A DNA stretch of 64,000 bases. Source: Varunaivibrio sulfuroxidans. Its GTDB lineage: Bacteria; Pseudomonadota; Alphaproteobacteria; Rhodospirillales; Magnetovibrionaceae. The stretch is from NCBI RefSeq assembly GCF_029318635.1, contig NZ_CP119676.1:310001-374000 (forward strand), written 5' to 3'. The notes under the pieces were generated by a model. That model was not told the DNA's origin. It made no database searches and was given only the letters and a program-made list of their open reading frames with translations. Positions 9,163 to 19,784 of this stretch are shown here, piece after piece. Within the stretch, counting starts at the first letter, position 1. The number at the start of each line of letters is the position of its first letter. Position numbers and translations under genes: made by a program.

Positions 9163-10917
9163 ATGAACCTTTTTGAGCACTTTCGCGGTGAAATCGGCGG
9201 CATTATCGAAACCTTGGTGGCGGACGAAGATCTGCCGCGGGGCCTTAACCTCGACAAAATGTCGGTCGAGCCCCCGCGCGACGCCGCCCACGGCGACATC
9301 ACCACCAACGCCGCGATGATCCTCGCCAAACCCGCGGCCATGAAGCCGCGCGACGTGGCGGCCCTGATCTCCCGGCGGCTCGAAGATTTACCCGATGTCG
9401 AGACCGTTGAGATCGCGGGACCGGGATTCCTCAATATGCGCCTGAAGGCGGCCTTCTGGCACGCCCGCCTGGGCGATATTCTACGCGCCGGGCGCGCTTA
9501 TGGCGACGGTACGCTGGGGCAGGGGGGCAAGGTCAACGTCGAATACGTTTCCGCCAATCCGACCGGGCCGATGCACGTCGGCCATAGCCGGGGCGCGGTG
9601 GTCGGCGACGCCTTGGCGGCGCTGCTCGAAAAGGCGGGCTACGACGTGACCCGCGAATACTATATCAACGACGCCGGCGCCCAAGTCGATGTTTTGGCCC
9701 GTTCGGTCCATCTGCGCTACCGCGAAGTTTTCGGCGAGGATATCGGTGCGATCCCTGAGGGGCTGTATCCCGGCGATTATCTGATTCCCGTGGCCGAGGC
9801 GTTAAAAAAACGCGACGGCGCATGCTGGCTGGATGCGCCCGAGGAGGATTGGCTCGCCCCGCTGAGGACATTTGCCGTGGCGGCGATGATGGACCTGATC
9901 CGCGCCGACCTCGACGTCCTCGGCGTGCATCATGATGTTTTCACGTCCGAGCGCGCCCTGGTGGACGCCGGCAAGGTGGACGCGGCGATTGCCGGGTTGC
10001 AACAACGCGGATTGATTTACGAAGGCGTCCTGACCCCGCCCAAGGGCAAATTGCCCGACGATTGGGAAGAACGCGAACAAACCCTGTTCAAGGCGACCCG
10101 GTTCGGCGACGATATCGACCGTCCGGTGCGCAAGTCCGATGGGTCGTGGACCTATTTCGCCTCCGACATGGCTTATCATATGGACAAGTTCGCCCGCGGC
10201 TTTAGCCGGATGATCAATGTTTGGGGCGCCGATCATGGCGGTTACGTCAAGCGCATGCAATCCGCCGTCAAGGCGCTCAGCGAGGGGAAGGGCGATCTCG
10301 ACGTCAAGCTGTGCCAAATGGTCAACCTGATGGATGGCGGCCAGCCGGTCAAAATGTCGAAACGGGCGGGTAATTTCGTCACCCTGCGCGAACTCGTCGA
10401 ACGGGTCGGCAAGGATGTCGTCCGCTTTATCATGCTGACGCGCAAGAACGACGCCCCGCTCGATTTCGATTTGGCCAAGGTCACCGAACAGTCGCGCGAC
10501 AATCCGGTGTTTTACGTCCAGTACGCCCACGCCCGGGCCCATTCGGTGATGCGCCACGCCGCCGATGAATTGGGTGCGGACGCGGTGAATTTGGACGACC
10601 TCTCCGCGATCGATTTTACGCGCCTCGGCGACGAGGCCGAAGTGCAGTTGATCCGCCTGTTGGCCGGTTGGCCGCGTCTGGTCGAAAGCGCCGCCGAGGC
10701 GCACGAGCCGCATCGCGTCGCCTATTACCTGAACGATGTCGCGGCGCTGTTCCACGCCTTGTGGAATAAAGGCAAGGACGACGCGTCGTTACGATTTGTT
10801 CATGCCGACGATCTATCATTAACCCGCGCCCGGTTGGCGCTGCTCAAGGCGATGGCCGACGTGATCGCCTCGGGCCTCAATGTGTTTGGCGTGACCCCGG
10901 TAGAGGAGATGCGGTGA
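9163..10917 (+). CDS. argS: Arginyl-tRNA synthetase
   Basis: The 584-residue class I synthetase contains the HIGH-type motif in [16 protein letters not shown], the KMSKR loop ([12 protein letters not shown]) and the C-terminal anticodon-binding helical domain ([20 protein letters not shown]). It charges tRNA-Arg. The ATG at 9163 follows dgt by 8 bases, and the stop overlaps the next start in a TGATG junction, so the next gene is probably translationally coupled. Confidence 0.97.
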   Translation: MNLFEHFRGEIGGIIETLVADEDLPRGLNLDKMSVEPPRDAAHGDITTNAAMILAKPAAMKPRDVAALISRRLEDLPDVETVEIAGPGFLNMRLKAAFWHARLGDILRAGRAYGDGTLGQGGKVNVEYVSANPTGPMHVGHSRGAVVGDALAALLEKAGYDVTREYYINDAGAQVDVLARSVHLRYREVFGEDIGAIPEGLYPGDYLIPVAEALKKRDGACWLDAPEEDWLAPLRTFAVAAMMDLIRADLDVLGVHHDVFTSERALVDAGKVDAAIAGLQQRGLIYEGVLTPPKGKLPDDWEEREQTLFKATRFGDDIDRPVRKSDGSWTYFASDMAYHMDKFARGFSRMINVWGADHGGYVKRMQSAVKALSEGKGDLDVKLCQMVNLMDGGQPVKMSKRAGNFVTLRELVERVGKDVVRFIMLTRKNDAPLDFDLAKVTEQSRDNPVFYVQYAHARAHSVMRHAADELGADAVNLDDLSAIDFTRLGDEAEVQLIRLLAGWPRLVESAAEAHEPHRVAYYLNDVAALFHALWNKGKDDASLRFVHADDLSLTRARLALLKAMADVIASGLNVFGVTPVEEMR

Positions 10918-11888
10918 TGTCCAAGTCCGACGAACAGAACGAACATCCCGACGACGTGCCCGCCGCCTCCGACGTTTTGGAATTCGAACCGTTGGCGCAA
11001 AGCGATCCGCCCCGGCGCACGGCGGTGAAAATTGTCCTTATATTGCTCGCCCTGATCGTGTTGGGGGGGGGCGTCACGTGGTTTTACTGGGGAAACGAGT
11101 TGGCGGTGAAGGCCGGGTATGAAGCGCCGGTCATCCACGCCGAAAGCACGCCCTATAAGGTCCGTCCGGCGGATCCCGGCGGCATGGCGGTGCCCGATCG
11201 CGATAAACTGGTCTACAATCGCATGAACGGCCAGGACGTGCCGTTGCCCCCGGTGGAACAATTGCTCGCCCCGGCGGAGCAGCCGATCGCGCCGCCCCAG
11301 CCGGCTCCCGCCGCTCAGGGAATACCCGTTCCCCCTCCCGCGACGCCCGACCTCAAGAAGATTGCCGGCGGGCGGCAAAAATTGGGGCGGGATATCGCCA
11401 AGGCGACCGTTCCTCCGGTCCCGCCCGCGCAGCCCGGCGTACCCACGCCCTCCACCGCAAAGGCGGTTACCGGCGGCGCGCCTTTGCCTCAAGACCTGTC
11501 GCAATCACTGAAAAACGTCCTCGGCGAGACGGCGGCTCCGGCCCCCTCCGTGGTTTCGCCGGCGCCCAATTTGAACGCCGCCGCACAGCCCGCCGCCGAG
11601 GCCCCGCAGGGGAAGGCCGTATCGGCCGCTTCCCTTCAGGGGGCCTATTTGGTGCAATTGGCGGCGGTGCGCGACCGCGCCGTGGCGCAGTCGGAATGGG
11701 ACCGCCTGCAAAAGGCCAACCCCGATCTTTTGGGGACGCTGAAGCTACACGTGATGGACGTTAAATTGGCCGGCAAGGGTGTATTTTACCGCCTGCGCGC
11801 CGGACCCCTGCCTTCGGAAAACGCGGCGAAGAAATTGTGCGCCGAATTGGCAAAACGTAAGGAGGGGTGCCTGATTGTCCGCCCCTGA
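10917..11888 (+). CDS. SPOR-domain membrane protein
   Basis: The protein has an acidic cytoplasmic N-terminus, one membrane helix (about residues 40-60, VKIVLILLALIVLGGG), a long Pro/Ala-rich periplasmic linker and a C-terminal SPOR domain (GAYLVQLAAVRDRAVAQ through GVFYRLRAGPL). SPOR domains bind denuded glycans at the division septum, so a role in septal wall handling with the adjacent nagZ is likely. I take the ATG at 10917 (TGATG overlap with argS); a GTG one codon earlier is equally usable. Confidence 0.9.
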   Translation: MSKSDEQNEHPDDVPAASDVLEFEPLAQSDPPRRTAVKIVLILLALIVLGGGVTWFYWGNELAVKAGYEAPVIHAESTPYKVRPADPGGMAVPDRDKLVYNRMNGQDVPLPPVEQLLAPAEQPIAPPQPAPAAQGIPVPPPATPDLKKIAGGRQKLGRDIAKATVPPVPPAQPGVPTPSTAKAVTGGAPLPQDLSQSLKNVLGETAAPAPSVVSPAPNLNAAAQPAAEAPQGKAVSAASLQGAYLVQLAAVRDRAVAQSEWDRLQKANPDLLGTLKLHVMDVKLAGKGVFYRLRAGPLPSENAAKKLCAELAKRKEGCLIVRP

Positions 11889-12945
11889 TTGCGCTCTCGA
11901 CGCACGAACGAAAGGCGGGCGCTTTCCCCGAGCCGTGATTTTCGGTCTCGCGGGGACGGTGTTAAGCGTCGAGGAGGCGGCTTTTTTTGCAGAAGTCGAT
12001 CCTTTGGGATTCATCCTGTTCACGCGCAATTGCCGGAACCCCGATCAGGTGCGCGCCCTGGCGAGTGAACTGCGGGCATGTGTCGGACGCTCCGACGCGC
12101 CCATTTTGATCGATCAGGAAGGCGGCCGAGTGGCGCGCCTGAAGCCGCCTCATTGGCCGCTCTTTCCCGCCGCGGGCGCGATAGCCGGACTTTATGAAGA
12201 GGACCCCAAGGCCGCCTTGGAAGCGGCGATGCTTCATGCCTTTCTCATAGCATGTGTGTTGCGGGATTTGGGAATTACCGTGAATTGCGCACCCGTGTTG
12301 GATATTCCCCAGGCCGGTAGCGATCCGATCATTGGCGACCGCGCTTTCGGGACGACGCCGCGCATGGTTTCGACCCTGGCGCGCGCGGCGTGCGACGGTT
12401 ATTTGCGCGGTGGTGTCGTTCCCGTGATCAAGCATATTCCGGGTCATGGGCGCGCCCTGGTTGACAGTCACATGGCCTTGCCGGTTGTTGACGCCCCCTT
12501 GGGCGAATTGCGGCGGGTCGATTTTCGTCCCTTTCTCGATCTTGCCGACATGCCGTGGGCGATGACCGCCCATGTCGTGTATAAAGATATCGACCCCGAC
12601 GGGCCGGCGACCACGTCTTCGCGCATCCTCGGGCGGATCGTGCGTGAGGAGTTTGGCTTTCGCGGCGTCGTGCTCAGTGATGATTTGTCGATGAACGCCC
12701 TCGGCGGCGATTACGCCGAGCGCGCCCGGCAGGCGTTGACGGCGGGGTGCGACGTGGTGCTTCATTGCAACGGGGATCGCGACGAAATGCAGGCAGTGGC
12801 CGAGGGGGCGCGTGAAATGACGGAGACATCGTATTTTCGCGTCCAAAGTGGTGAAAAGATGCGCTGCCGGTGCGCTCGCGCGGATGACGAGGATACGATG
12901 GAACAGTGGGCGCGATTGGCGGGTCTACTTAAGCGCGCGTCTTGA
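11875..12945 (+). CDS. nagZ: Beta-N-acetylhexosaminidase NagZ (GH3)
   Basis: NagZ removes N-acetylglucosamine from 1,6-anhydro-muropeptides in cytoplasmic cell-wall recycling. The GH3 hallmarks are visible: LIDQEGGRVARLKPP, the flexible-loop acid/base His in KHIPGHGRALVDSH (about residues 186-199) and the nucleophile region VVLSDDLSMNAL (Asp near 268). The start is a TTG with GGAGG about ten bases upstream, overlapping the end of the SPOR gene by 14 bases. The length of 356 is normal. Confidence 0.94.
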   Translation: MSAPDCALDARTKGGRFPRAVIFGLAGTVLSVEEAAFFAEVDPLGFILFTRNCRNPDQVRALASELRACVGRSDAPILIDQEGGRVARLKPPHWPLFPAAGAIAGLYEEDPKAALEAAMLHAFLIACVLRDLGITVNCAPVLDIPQAGSDPIIGDRAFGTTPRMVSTLARAACDGYLRGGVVPVIKHIPGHGRALVDSHMALPVVDAPLGELRRVDFRPFLDLADMPWAMTAHVVYKDIDPDGPATTSSRILGRIVREEFGFRGVVLSDDLSMNALGGDYAERARQALTAGCDVVLHCNGDRDEMQAVAEGAREMTETSYFRVQSGEKMRCRCARADDEDTMEQWARLAGLLKRAS

Positions 12946-12975
12946 AAGAAGCGCCGACGGAACAGGAAACGATGA

Positions 12976-13671
12976 ATGGGACTGACTTTAAACGACATCG
13001 TTCACACGGCGTCTGTCTGGGTGTTGCCGGTGCTTTTTGCGGTGACCTTGCATGAAGCTGCGCACGGTTTTATCGCTTGGCGTTTGGGCGACCCGACGGC
13101 TTATCGGGCGGGCCGCGTTACTTTCAACCCTCTCAGACACGTCGATCCTTTCGGCACGGTGATCCTTCCCGCGATGCTTTTGTTGGCGTCCGGGGGAAAA
13201 TTCATGTTCGGTTTCGCCAAACCGGTTCCGGTTAATTTCCGCGCCCTGGGTCATCCCCGCCGGGATATGGTCCTGGTCGCCTTGGCGGGGCCGGGCACGA
13301 ACATCCTCTTGGCCGTCGTCTCGGCGTTGTTGTTGCACACGATCCAATACATGCCGCCCGCTTTCGCGCAATGGTCGGCGACAAACTTCGTCAATTCGAT
13401 GTGGATCAACATCGTGCTCGCCCTGTTCAACATGATCCCCTTGCCGCCATTGGACGGCGGGCGTGTGGCGGTGGGCGTCCTGCCGCAGCCGTTTTCGTCC
13501 AAGCTGGCCGGATTGGAAAGATCGGGATTTCTGATTTTATTGGCGATCTTGTTTGTGTTGCCCTGGTTGGGACGGCAGATCGGCGTCAACCTGGACATCC
13601 TGCCTTGGGTAATCGGGGAGCCCGCGCGCGCCCTGATGAGCGCGATCGCAAGCGTGACGGGGGTGCAATAG
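12976..13671 (+). CDS. Site-2 protease family membrane metalloprotease (M50)
   Basis: This small M50 protein has six or so hydrophobic segments, the zinc motif HEAAH (residues 26-30) in the first helix and the third-ligand motif PLDGG (Asp160). There is no PDZ domain, unlike RseP. Small M50 proteins of this class are common next to scpA in bacteria. The in-membrane substrate is unknown. The scpA ATG follows 5 bases after the stop. Confidence 0.92.
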   Translation: MGLTLNDIVHTASVWVLPVLFAVTLHEAAHGFIAWRLGDPTAYRAGRVTFNPLRHVDPFGTVILPAMLLLASGGKFMFGFAKPVPVNFRALGHPRRDMVLVALAGPGTNILLAVVSALLLHTIQYMPPAFAQWSATNFVNSMWINIVLALFNMIPLPPLDGGRVAVGVLPQPFSSKLAGLERSGFLILLAILFVLPWLGRQIGVNLDILPWVIGEPARALMSAIASVTGVQ

Positions 13672-13676
13672 ACCAT

Positions 13677-14507
13677 ATGAGCGACGATCGCGGGATGGAA
13701 GACGGCTGGGAACAAGACGCGCGCATCGCCGCCGTGCGGGAATCCTTCATCGTCGATATCGAAGGCTTCGAGGGACCGTTGGACATCTTGCTGGCGCTGG
13801 CGCGCGATCAGAAGGTCGATCTCATCCATGTCTCCATGCTCGCCCTGGCCGACCAATATCTGGGGTTTATCGCCCGCGCCCGGCGCTCGAATCTGGAACT
13901 CGCCGCCGATTATCTGGTGATGGCGGCGTGGCTCGCGTATTTGAAATCCCGCCTGCTGCTGCCCGACTTGAAAACCGAGGACGAACCGACCGGCGCCCAG
14001 TTGGCCGAGGCGTTGGCCTTTCAGCTGCGTCGCCTGCAAGCGATGCAGGACGCCGGGCGCAGACTGCTGGCCAGGGCGCGTTTGGGGGAAGGTTTTTTCC
14101 CCCGAGGGGCGCCGGAAACCTTCGCAGATAACGCGAAACCGGTTTTCGAGGCCTCATTGTACGACCTTCTAAAAGCCTATGGCGATCAAGTGCGCCGCAA
14201 ATCGGCGGCAGGCCCCCTGCATATCGAAACGTCATGGCAGCTTTCTTCCGTGGAAGACGCCTTGGAACGCCTGCGCGCGCTGGTCGGCTATTGTCCCGAT
14301 TGGAAAAGGCTGGCGCACTTCCTACCCGAGACTCTCAAAGATCCCTTGGCCGTACGGTCGGCCCTGGCCGCCACATTCAGCGCTTCGTTGGAGTTGGCCA
14401 AACAGGGTAAAGTTACGCTGCGTCAGGACGGCGCTTTCGAGGATATCTATATTCAATCCACCGTTCGCGAGGTCTCCCGCGGCGCTCCGGCGAAGGATAA
14501 ACCATGA
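13677..14507 (+). CDS. scpA: Segregation and condensation protein A (kleisin)
   Basis: ScpA bridges the SMC heads in the bacterial condensin. The diagnostic N-terminus FEGPLDILLALARDQKVDLIHVSM and the LAADYLVMAAWLAYLKSRLLLP block are present, as is the C-terminal winged helix that contacts SMC (VTLRQDGAFEDIYI). The open frame reaches back to 13371, but that part overlaps the M50 gene and is not conserved-looking; ATG 13677 gives 276 residues, the family size. The stop overlaps scpB by 4 bases. Confidence 0.94.
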   Translation: MSDDRGMEDGWEQDARIAAVRESFIVDIEGFEGPLDILLALARDQKVDLIHVSMLALADQYLGFIARARRSNLELAADYLVMAAWLAYLKSRLLLPDLKTEDEPTGAQLAEALAFQLRRLQAMQDAGRRLLARARLGEGFFPRGAPETFADNAKPVFEASLYDLLKAYGDQVRRKSAAGPLHIETSWQLSSVEDALERLRALVGYCPDWKRLAHFLPETLKDPLAVRSALAATFSASLELAKQGKVTLRQDGAFEDIYIQSTVREVSRGAPAKDKP

Positions 14508-15175
14508 GCGAGACGGTGTCGGCGCCTTTGGACGACGATGTTCGCTTGATTGAGGCGATTCTCTTCGCCTCGCGCGAGGCGGTGCCCGAGAACGCCTTGC
14601 AGCGGCGTCTACCCGAAGGTGTCGATGTTAGGCATATCTTGGATGCCCTGAGCGCGCATTACGCCCACCGTGGGGTGCGTCTGGTTCGCGCCGGTGGGGC
14701 CTGGGCGTTTCGCACCGCCCCCGATTTGGGGCCGCGTCTTAACCGGGAGCGGCAGGTTTCTCGTAAACTTTCACGCGCTGCGATCGAAACGCTGGCGATC
14801 ATCGCCTATCATGAGCCGGTGACGCGCGCTGAAATCGAGGAAATTCGCGGCGTTTCCCTTAGCAAGGGGACGCTGGACGTCTTGTTCGAAGCGGGCTGGA
14901 TTCGCCCCCGGGGGCGGCGCAGGACGCCGGGTCGCCCGATGACGTGGGGAACGACGGATGCCTTTCTCGACCACTTCGGTTTGGAGAGTCTGAAAGATTT
15001 GCCGGGGATCGAGGATTTGAAAGCCGCCGGTCTTCTCGACGCCCGCCCCGCCGCCGAAACGTACAGTGTACGGGGGATGTTGGCGAACATCGGGGATGAG
15101 GCTCTACCCGAAAATTCCGATAGGGATGAGGAATTTATCATCGAATCACTCGACACGGATGACGAAGGCTCTTAA
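14504..15175 (+). CDS. scpB: Segregation and condensation protein B
   Basis: ScpB dimers regulate the SMC-kleisin ring. The two winged-helix domains are recognisable: LIEAILFASREAVPENAL at the start and the second WHD with SRAAIETLAIIAYHEPVTRAEIEEIRGV. The C-terminal 35 residues are acidic and probably disordered. The ATG sits inside the end of scpA (ATGA-type overlap), so translation is coupled. Confidence 0.94.
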   Translation: MSETVSAPLDDDVRLIEAILFASREAVPENALQRRLPEGVDVRHILDALSAHYAHRGVRLVRAGGAWAFRTAPDLGPRLNRERQVSRKLSRAAIETLAIIAYHEPVTRAEIEEIRGVSLSKGTLDVLFEAGWIRPRGRRRTPGRPMTWGTTDAFLDHFGLESLKDLPGIEDLKAAGLLDARPAAETYSVRGMLANIGDEALPENSDRDEEFIIESLDTDDEGS

Positions 15176-15280
15176 AACACTTGTGTGACATGCGCCTCGC
15201 CGAGGTCTTTCGTCGATGACGTGGCCTAGAGAGTTTCGCATTATCCGCGCAACGCAAACTGATTATAGCGAGAAAAAAAG

Positions 15281-15523
15281 ATGGGTTTTACAGGTATTTG
15301 GCAATGGGTCATCGTTCTCATTATCGTTCTCGTCCTATTCGGCGGCGGCGGCAAATTGTCGAAGTTGATGGGCGACATGGGTAAAGGTCTTAAATCCTTC
15401 AAGAAAGGCTTGAAGGACGAAGACGACGTCGATTCCGAAACCCCCCCGAAGACGATCAAGGCCGAACAAAGCGATGCTGCCGACACGACGACGTCGAACG
15501 GAGACAAGACGGCGCATTCGTAA
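15281..15523 (+). CDS. tatA: Twin-arginine translocase subunit TatA
   Basis: An 80-residue protein with a short N-terminal membrane helix ([18 protein letters not shown]), a hinge and an amphipathic helix ([18 protein letters not shown]), then an acidic disordered tail. TatA oligomers form the pore for folded proteins with RR signals. A plausible cargo in this window is the ABC binding protein at 58.2 kb. tatB and tatC follow. Confidence 0.95.
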   Translation: MGFTGIWQWVIVLIIVLVLFGGGGKLSKLMGDMGKGLKSFKKGLKDEDDVDSETPPKTIKAEQSDAADTTTSNGDKTAHS

Positions 15524-15546
15524 CCGGTCTTTTTCCTGTGTACGGT

Positions 15547-15577
15547 CATGCCCAAGGGGTATGGTCACGTTTTTTTT
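15547..15577 (+). terminator. Weak hairpin plus T8 between tatA and tatB
   Basis: CATGCCC can pair with GGGTATG (one G-T pair), followed seven bases later by eight T residues. This could partially terminate transcription and keep TatB/TatC below TatA, but the stem is short. Confidence 0.3.
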
Positions 15578-15604
15578 CGCTATTTTAACGGATAACGACC
15601 CGCC

Positions 15605-16108
15605 ATGTTTGATATCGGCTGGCAGGAACTTTTTGTCATCGCCCTTCTGGCCATCGTCGTGGTCGGACCCAGTGACTTGCCCAAGGCGATCCGCACCATA
15701 ACGCTATGGATTCGCAAGGCGCGGGGCTTGGCGCGTGAGTTTCAAAGCGGCGTTGACGAAATGATCCGCGAAGCGGAACTCGACGATCTTCGCCGACAAA
15801 TCACCAGCGCGCGGGACACGGACGTCCACAAGGTCATATCCGAGCATGTCGATCCCACGGGGGAGCTGTCCAAAACGTTGGATCTCAGCGACATCGATAC
15901 CCCTTCGACGCCCGCAAAAATACCGGAAAAGACGGACGATGACGCGTCTGCGCCGGACAACGTCGCCGGAGAACAATCGTCCCCCGTCGCCACGGAAACG
16001 CCCGGACTTGCCCCCGAGCCTACCCCCGAGCTTGCCCCCGAGCTTGCCGATGACGTGATGCCCGACCTTCCGTCGGGAGACGCGCCGGGTAAAGTGACCA
16101 GAAAATAA
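15605..16108 (+). CDS. tatB: Sec-independent translocase subunit TatB
   Basis: The N-terminus MFDIGWQELFVIALLAIVVVGPSDLPKAI is the canonical TatB transmembrane helix and Gly-Pro hinge, followed by the amphipathic helix. TatB forms the signal-recognising complex with TatC. The C-terminal third is a low-complexity Pro/Glu/Ala tail with a short internal duplication (LAPEPTPELAPELAD) produced by repeated CTTGCCCCCGAG units. Confidence 0.94.
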   Translation: MFDIGWQELFVIALLAIVVVGPSDLPKAIRTITLWIRKARGLAREFQSGVDEMIREAELDDLRRQITSARDTDVHKVISEHVDPTGELSKTLDLSDIDTPSTPAKIPEKTDDDASAPDNVAGEQSSPVATETPGLAPEPTPELAPELADDVMPDLPSGDAPGKVTRK

Positions 16109-16120
16109 GAGGTTCCTAGC

Positions 16121-16978
16121 GTGTCCGCAGACGATCCCGATTTTGATCCCGATATCGAGGCGAGCAAAGCCCCCCTGATGTCGCATTTGATAGAGTTGCG
16201 CCAACGCCTGATTTATTCGTTTGTGGCGATTATCATCCTGTTTTTCTTTTGCTATTACGAATCGAAAACGATTTACGCCTTTTTGGCTCAACCGTTGGCC
16301 GATGTTCTGGCGGCGGCGGGCGAACACCGCCGAATGATCTTTACCGCGCCCCATGAGGCCTTTTTCACCTATGTGAAGGTTTCGTTCTTCGCCGCGCTTT
16401 TTTTGGGCTTTCCCTTCCTGTCCATCCAGGTATGGAAATTCGTCGCGCCGGGACTGTATAAAAATGAAAGACGGGCCTTGTTGCCGTTCTTGGTGGCGAC
16501 TCCCATCCTATTTTTCATGGGTGGCGCGCTGGCCTATTACTTTGTCTTTCCGTTGGCGTGGCGGTTTTTCATTAGCTTCGAGTCCACGAGCACGGCGGCC
16601 GGCGCGATGCCGATCATCCTGGAGACCAAGGTCAGCGAATATCTGTCTCTTGTCATGCGCTTGATTTTCGTCTTCGGTCTGGCCTTCGAATTGCCCGTGG
16701 TGATGACCCTTTTGGGCCGGGTCGGGCTGGTCAACGCCAAAGGTTTGCGCGCCAAGCGGAAATACGCCGTCGTGATGGCGTTCGTCGCCGCCGCGATTTT
16801 GACTCCGCCGGACGTTATCAGCCAGATCGGCTTGGCCGTGCCGACGTTGATATTGTACGAGGTGTCGATCCTGTCGGTGGCCATGGTCGAGCGTAAACGC
16901 GCCGAAGCGGCGGGCGATGATGCGCAAGACGACGATAGCGATGATGATGATGATGATGATGAAAAAGACGGCGTATAG
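16121..16978 (+). CDS. tatC: Sec-independent translocase subunit TatC
   Basis: TatC is the receptor for twin-arginine signals. Six membrane helices and the conserved [15 protein letters not shown]-terminus, the [18 protein letters not shown] loop and the [18 protein letters not shown] segment are visible. It begins with a GTG 12 bases after tatB. The product ends in an unusual run of Asp residues encoded by a GAT repeat (about residues 270-281), which is probably a disordered cytoplasmic tail. Confidence 0.96.
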   Translation: MSADDPDFDPDIEASKAPLMSHLIELRQRLIYSFVAIIILFFFCYYESKTIYAFLAQPLADVLAAAGEHRRMIFTAPHEAFFTYVKVSFFAALFLGFPFLSIQVWKFVAPGLYKNERRALLPFLVATPILFFMGGALAYYFVFPLAWRFFISFESTSTAAGAMPIILETKVSEYLSLVMRLIFVFGLAFELPVVMTLLGRVGLVNAKGLRAKRKYAVVMAFVAAAILTPPDVISQIGLAVPTLILYEVSILSVAMVERKRAEAAGDDAQDDDSDDDDDDDEKDGV

Positions 16979-17022
16979 GATGCGGGCGAAGCATCTCTAA
17001 CTGAACGAAGAGCACATCTCCG

Positions 17023-18303
17023 ATGCACGATATCAAATGGATCCGCGAAAACCCCGAAGCCTTCGACGCCGGGTTGGCGCGCAGGGCGGTATCCGCCATG
17101 AGCGCCGATATCCTGACCCTGGATAAGGAACGCAGAGCGGCCGAGGCGCAGGCGCAACAGGTGCAAACCGAACGCAATGCGCTGGCGAAACAAATCGGAA
17201 TCTTCAAAGGCCGTGGCGAAGACGCCAGCGCTCTCATTGATCGGGTTTCCCAGTCCAAAAAGCAGCAGGGCGCGCTTGAAGAACGGGCGAAAGACCTGGG
17301 CGAGCGTTTGAACGCCGTGCTTGCCGCGATTCCCAATTTGGCGATGGATGATGTCCCCGACGGCGCAAATGAAAGCGCCAACGTCGAAATTCGCCGTTGG
17401 GGGGATCCTCGGACATTCGACTTCACGCCTCGGGAGCATTTCGACCTGGGCGAGGCCCTGGGGATGATGGATTTCGAAACCGCGGCCAAGATGTCGGGCG
17501 CGCGGTTCGTCTTGTTAAGCGGCGGGTTGGCCCGCCTGGAACGCGCCCTGGGGGCGTTCATGCTCGATCACAATACGCAAAAATGGGACTATCGGGAGGT
17601 CAATCCCCCGGCCTTGGTGCGCGCCAATGCGCTTTACGGCACCGGGCAATTGCCTAAGTTCGCCGAGGATCTCTTTCATACCGAAGACGATTTTTATCTG
17701 ATCCCGACGGCGGAGGTCCCATTGACCAACATCCTCGCCGACAGCATCGTCGGCGAGGATACGCTTCCCCGGCGCTATACCGCGATGACCTGGTGTTTCC
17801 GCTCGGAAGCCGGCTCTGCGGGCAAGGATACCCGAGGGATGATCCGCCAGCATCAGTTCACCAAGGTAGAGATGGTCTCGGTGGTGACCCCGGAGCAATC
17901 CGAGAACGAGCACGAGCGCATGACGGCGTGCGCCGAAGATATCCTAAAACAATTGCGATTGCCCTTTCGCACCGTCGTGTTGTGCACGGGGGACATGGGC
18001 TTTTCGGCGCGCAAGACCTTCGATATCGAGGTCTGGCTGCCGGGGCAGGGGGCGTACCGTGAAATTTCCAGCTGTTCGAACACCGGCGATTTCCAGGCCC
18101 GGCGCATGAATGCCCGCTATCGCCCCCAAGAAACCAAGAAACCCCAATTCGCCCATACTCTGAACGGTTCGGGGCTGGCCGTCGGGCGGACGCTAATCGC
18201 GGTGATCGAAAACTATCAACAGGCCGATGGGTCGATAGAGGTCCCCGATGCGTTGCGTCCGTACATGGGTGGGATCGAGGTGATCGCGACCGATGCCGGG
18301 TAA
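17023..18303 (+). CDS. serS: Seryl-tRNA synthetase
   Basis: A 426-residue class II synthetase with the N-terminal coiled-coil arm (about 25-105, [18 protein letters not shown] onward) that contacts the long variable arm of tRNA-Ser, motif 2 in [21 protein letters not shown] region, and motif 3 near [14 protein letters not shown]. It also charges tRNA-Sec where that exists. The last 11 bases overlap surE. Confidence 0.97.
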   Translation: MHDIKWIRENPEAFDAGLARRAVSAMSADILTLDKERRAAEAQAQQVQTERNALAKQIGIFKGRGEDASALIDRVSQSKKQQGALEERAKDLGERLNAVLAAIPNLAMDDVPDGANESANVEIRRWGDPRTFDFTPREHFDLGEALGMMDFETAAKMSGARFVLLSGGLARLERALGAFMLDHNTQKWDYREVNPPALVRANALYGTGQLPKFAEDLFHTEDDFYLIPTAEVPLTNILADSIVGEDTLPRRYTAMTWCFRSEAGSAGKDTRGMIRQHQFTKVEMVSVVTPEQSENEHERMTACAEDILKQLRLPFRTVVLCTGDMGFSARKTFDIEVWLPGQGAYREISSCSNTGDFQARRMNARYRPQETKKPQFAHTLNGSGLAVGRTLIAVIENYQQADGSIEVPDALRPYMGGIEVIATDAG

Positions 18304-19075
18304 AGCGATCGGAAACCTTTCCCAGGCGCGGGTTCTCATCTCCAATGACGATGGGATTAACGCGCCGGGGTTGAAAGTCCTCGAACGGGCGATCAAGGAG
18401 ATCGCCCGCGAGGTTTGGGTGGTCGCGCCCGAGCACGAACAAAGCGCGGCCAGTCACTCGCTAACCCTGCGCATGCCGCTACGTATCCGCAAGGTGTCGG
18501 CCCGGCGTTTCGCCGTCAGCGGGACGCCGACCGACAGCGTGCTGTTGGGCATGAAACAGGTGATGGTCAACCGGCCTCCTGATGTCGTGCTGTCCGGAGT
18601 CAATCGTGGGGGCAATCTGGGCGAGGACGTGACCTATTCGGGGACCGTCGCCGCGGCCATGGAAGGCACCCTCCTGGGGGTGCCGTCGATCGCCTTTTCC
18701 CTGGTTACCGACGACGCGAAAAACCCGAAATGGTCTTCGGCCGAACACTGGATCGGCGAGGTGATGCGGCGAATTTCGGCGTTGACGTTGCCCGGTGGCG
18801 TGTTGCTGAATGTCAATTTTCCCGACGTTCACGCTAAAGATGTCACCGGAATCGAGGTCACGCGCCAGGGGCGACGCAAAATCGGCGGGGCGTTTCAGGA
18901 GGGCCGCGACCCCCGGGGTGAAAATTATTATTGGATCGGGCCGCAGCGCGAGGAAGATCGCTTCAAGGCGGGAACCGACCTGGAGGCGGTCAATCGTGGC
19001 GCGGTGTCGATCACGCCGTTGGGGTTGGATTTGACCCACACCCGGACGCTGACCGCCCTTGGTGAATTGCTTTAA
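18293..19075 (+). CDS. surE: 5'/3'-nucleotidase SurE
   Basis: SurE is a metal-dependent survival phosphatase acting on nucleoside monophosphates and short polyphosphate. The metal-binding NDDG ([13 protein letters not shown]), the conserved SGTPTDSV and the [19 protein letters not shown] motif are all present. The length of 260 is usual. It overlaps serS by 11 bases and precedes pcm, the classic surE-pcm-nlpD order of proteobacteria. Confidence 0.96.
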   Translation: MPGKAIGNLSQARVLISNDDGINAPGLKVLERAIKEIAREVWVVAPEHEQSAASHSLTLRMPLRIRKVSARRFAVSGTPTDSVLLGMKQVMVNRPPDVVLSGVNRGGNLGEDVTYSGTVAAAMEGTLLGVPSIAFSLVTDDAKNPKWSSAEHWIGEVMRRISALTLPGGVLLNVNFPDVHAKDVTGIEVTRQGRRKIGGAFQEGRDPRGENYYWIGPQREEDRFKAGTDLEAVNRGAVSITPLGLDLTHTRTLTALGELL

Positions 19076-19086
19076 GGAGGCCTCAC

Positions 19087-19731
19087 TTGTCCGCGCCTGA
19101 TCCCAGAAAAGCGCAAATGATCCTGGACTTGCGCCGGGGTGGCGTTCGTGACGCACGCGTGATCGAAGCCATGGAGCGGGTGCCCCGCGACCTTTTCGTC
19201 CCCGAGGCCTTTCGCGTCCGGGCCTATGAAAATGTCGCCCTCCCGATCGGGCGACATCAGACCATCAGTCAACCCTTGGTCGTGGGGATGATGACCGAGG
19301 CCCTGGATGTCGGCGAGCGGATGAAGGTTCTGGAGATCGGCACGGGTTCGGGCTATCAGGCGGCGGTTCTGGCTCCGTTGTGTCGGCGTTTGTACACGAT
19401 AGAGCGGCATAAGGCGCTCCTCGACGCCGCCGAAAAACGCTTTCATGCCTTGAGGTTGATGAACATTACCACCCGCTTCGGCGATGGCTCGAAGGGTTGG
19501 CCCGAACAGGCCCCGTTTGACCGCATTATCGTGACGGCGGCGGCGGTCGATGTGCCTCCCTTATTGATCGACCAGTTGACGATCGGCGGCGTGATGGTAA
19601 TCCCGGTCGGCGACGATCAGCACGACCAGCGCTTGCTGCGCGTCACTCGCACCGCCGATGGGGTTGAAACGAAGGATTTGGGGGCGGTGCGTTTCGTACC
19701 CTTTGTCGAAGGTAAGGCGAAAAATTATTGA
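19087..19731 (+). CDS. pcm: Protein-L-isoaspartate O-methyltransferase
   Basis: Pcm methylates isoaspartyl residues in aged proteins using S-adenosylmethionine. The family motif ALPIGRHQTISQP, the SAM-binding VLEIGTGSGYQAAVL and the motif FDRIIVTAAA are clear. The start is a TTG with AAGGAGG eight bases upstream, a strong ribosome binding site. The stop overlaps the long open frame of the next gene. Confidence 0.96.
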   Translation: MSAPDPRKAQMILDLRRGGVRDARVIEAMERVPRDLFVPEAFRVRAYENVALPIGRHQTISQPLVVGMMTEALDVGERMKVLEIGTGSGYQAAVLAPLCRRLYTIERHKALLDAAEKRFHALRLMNITTRFGDGSKGWPEQAPFDRIIVTAAAVDVPPLLIDQLTIGGVMVIPVGDDQHDQRLLRVTRTADGVETKDLGAVRFVPFVEGKAKNY

Positions 19732-19784
19732 GTGCGCGCCAGGGGATCGTTGATGCAAACCCGCGAGCCTGGAATACTGCGCGT

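Noticed and set aside
9802..10755. 317-codon open frame antisense to argS
   Set aside because: Same reason: argS is certain and GC-rich genes leave long antisense frames.
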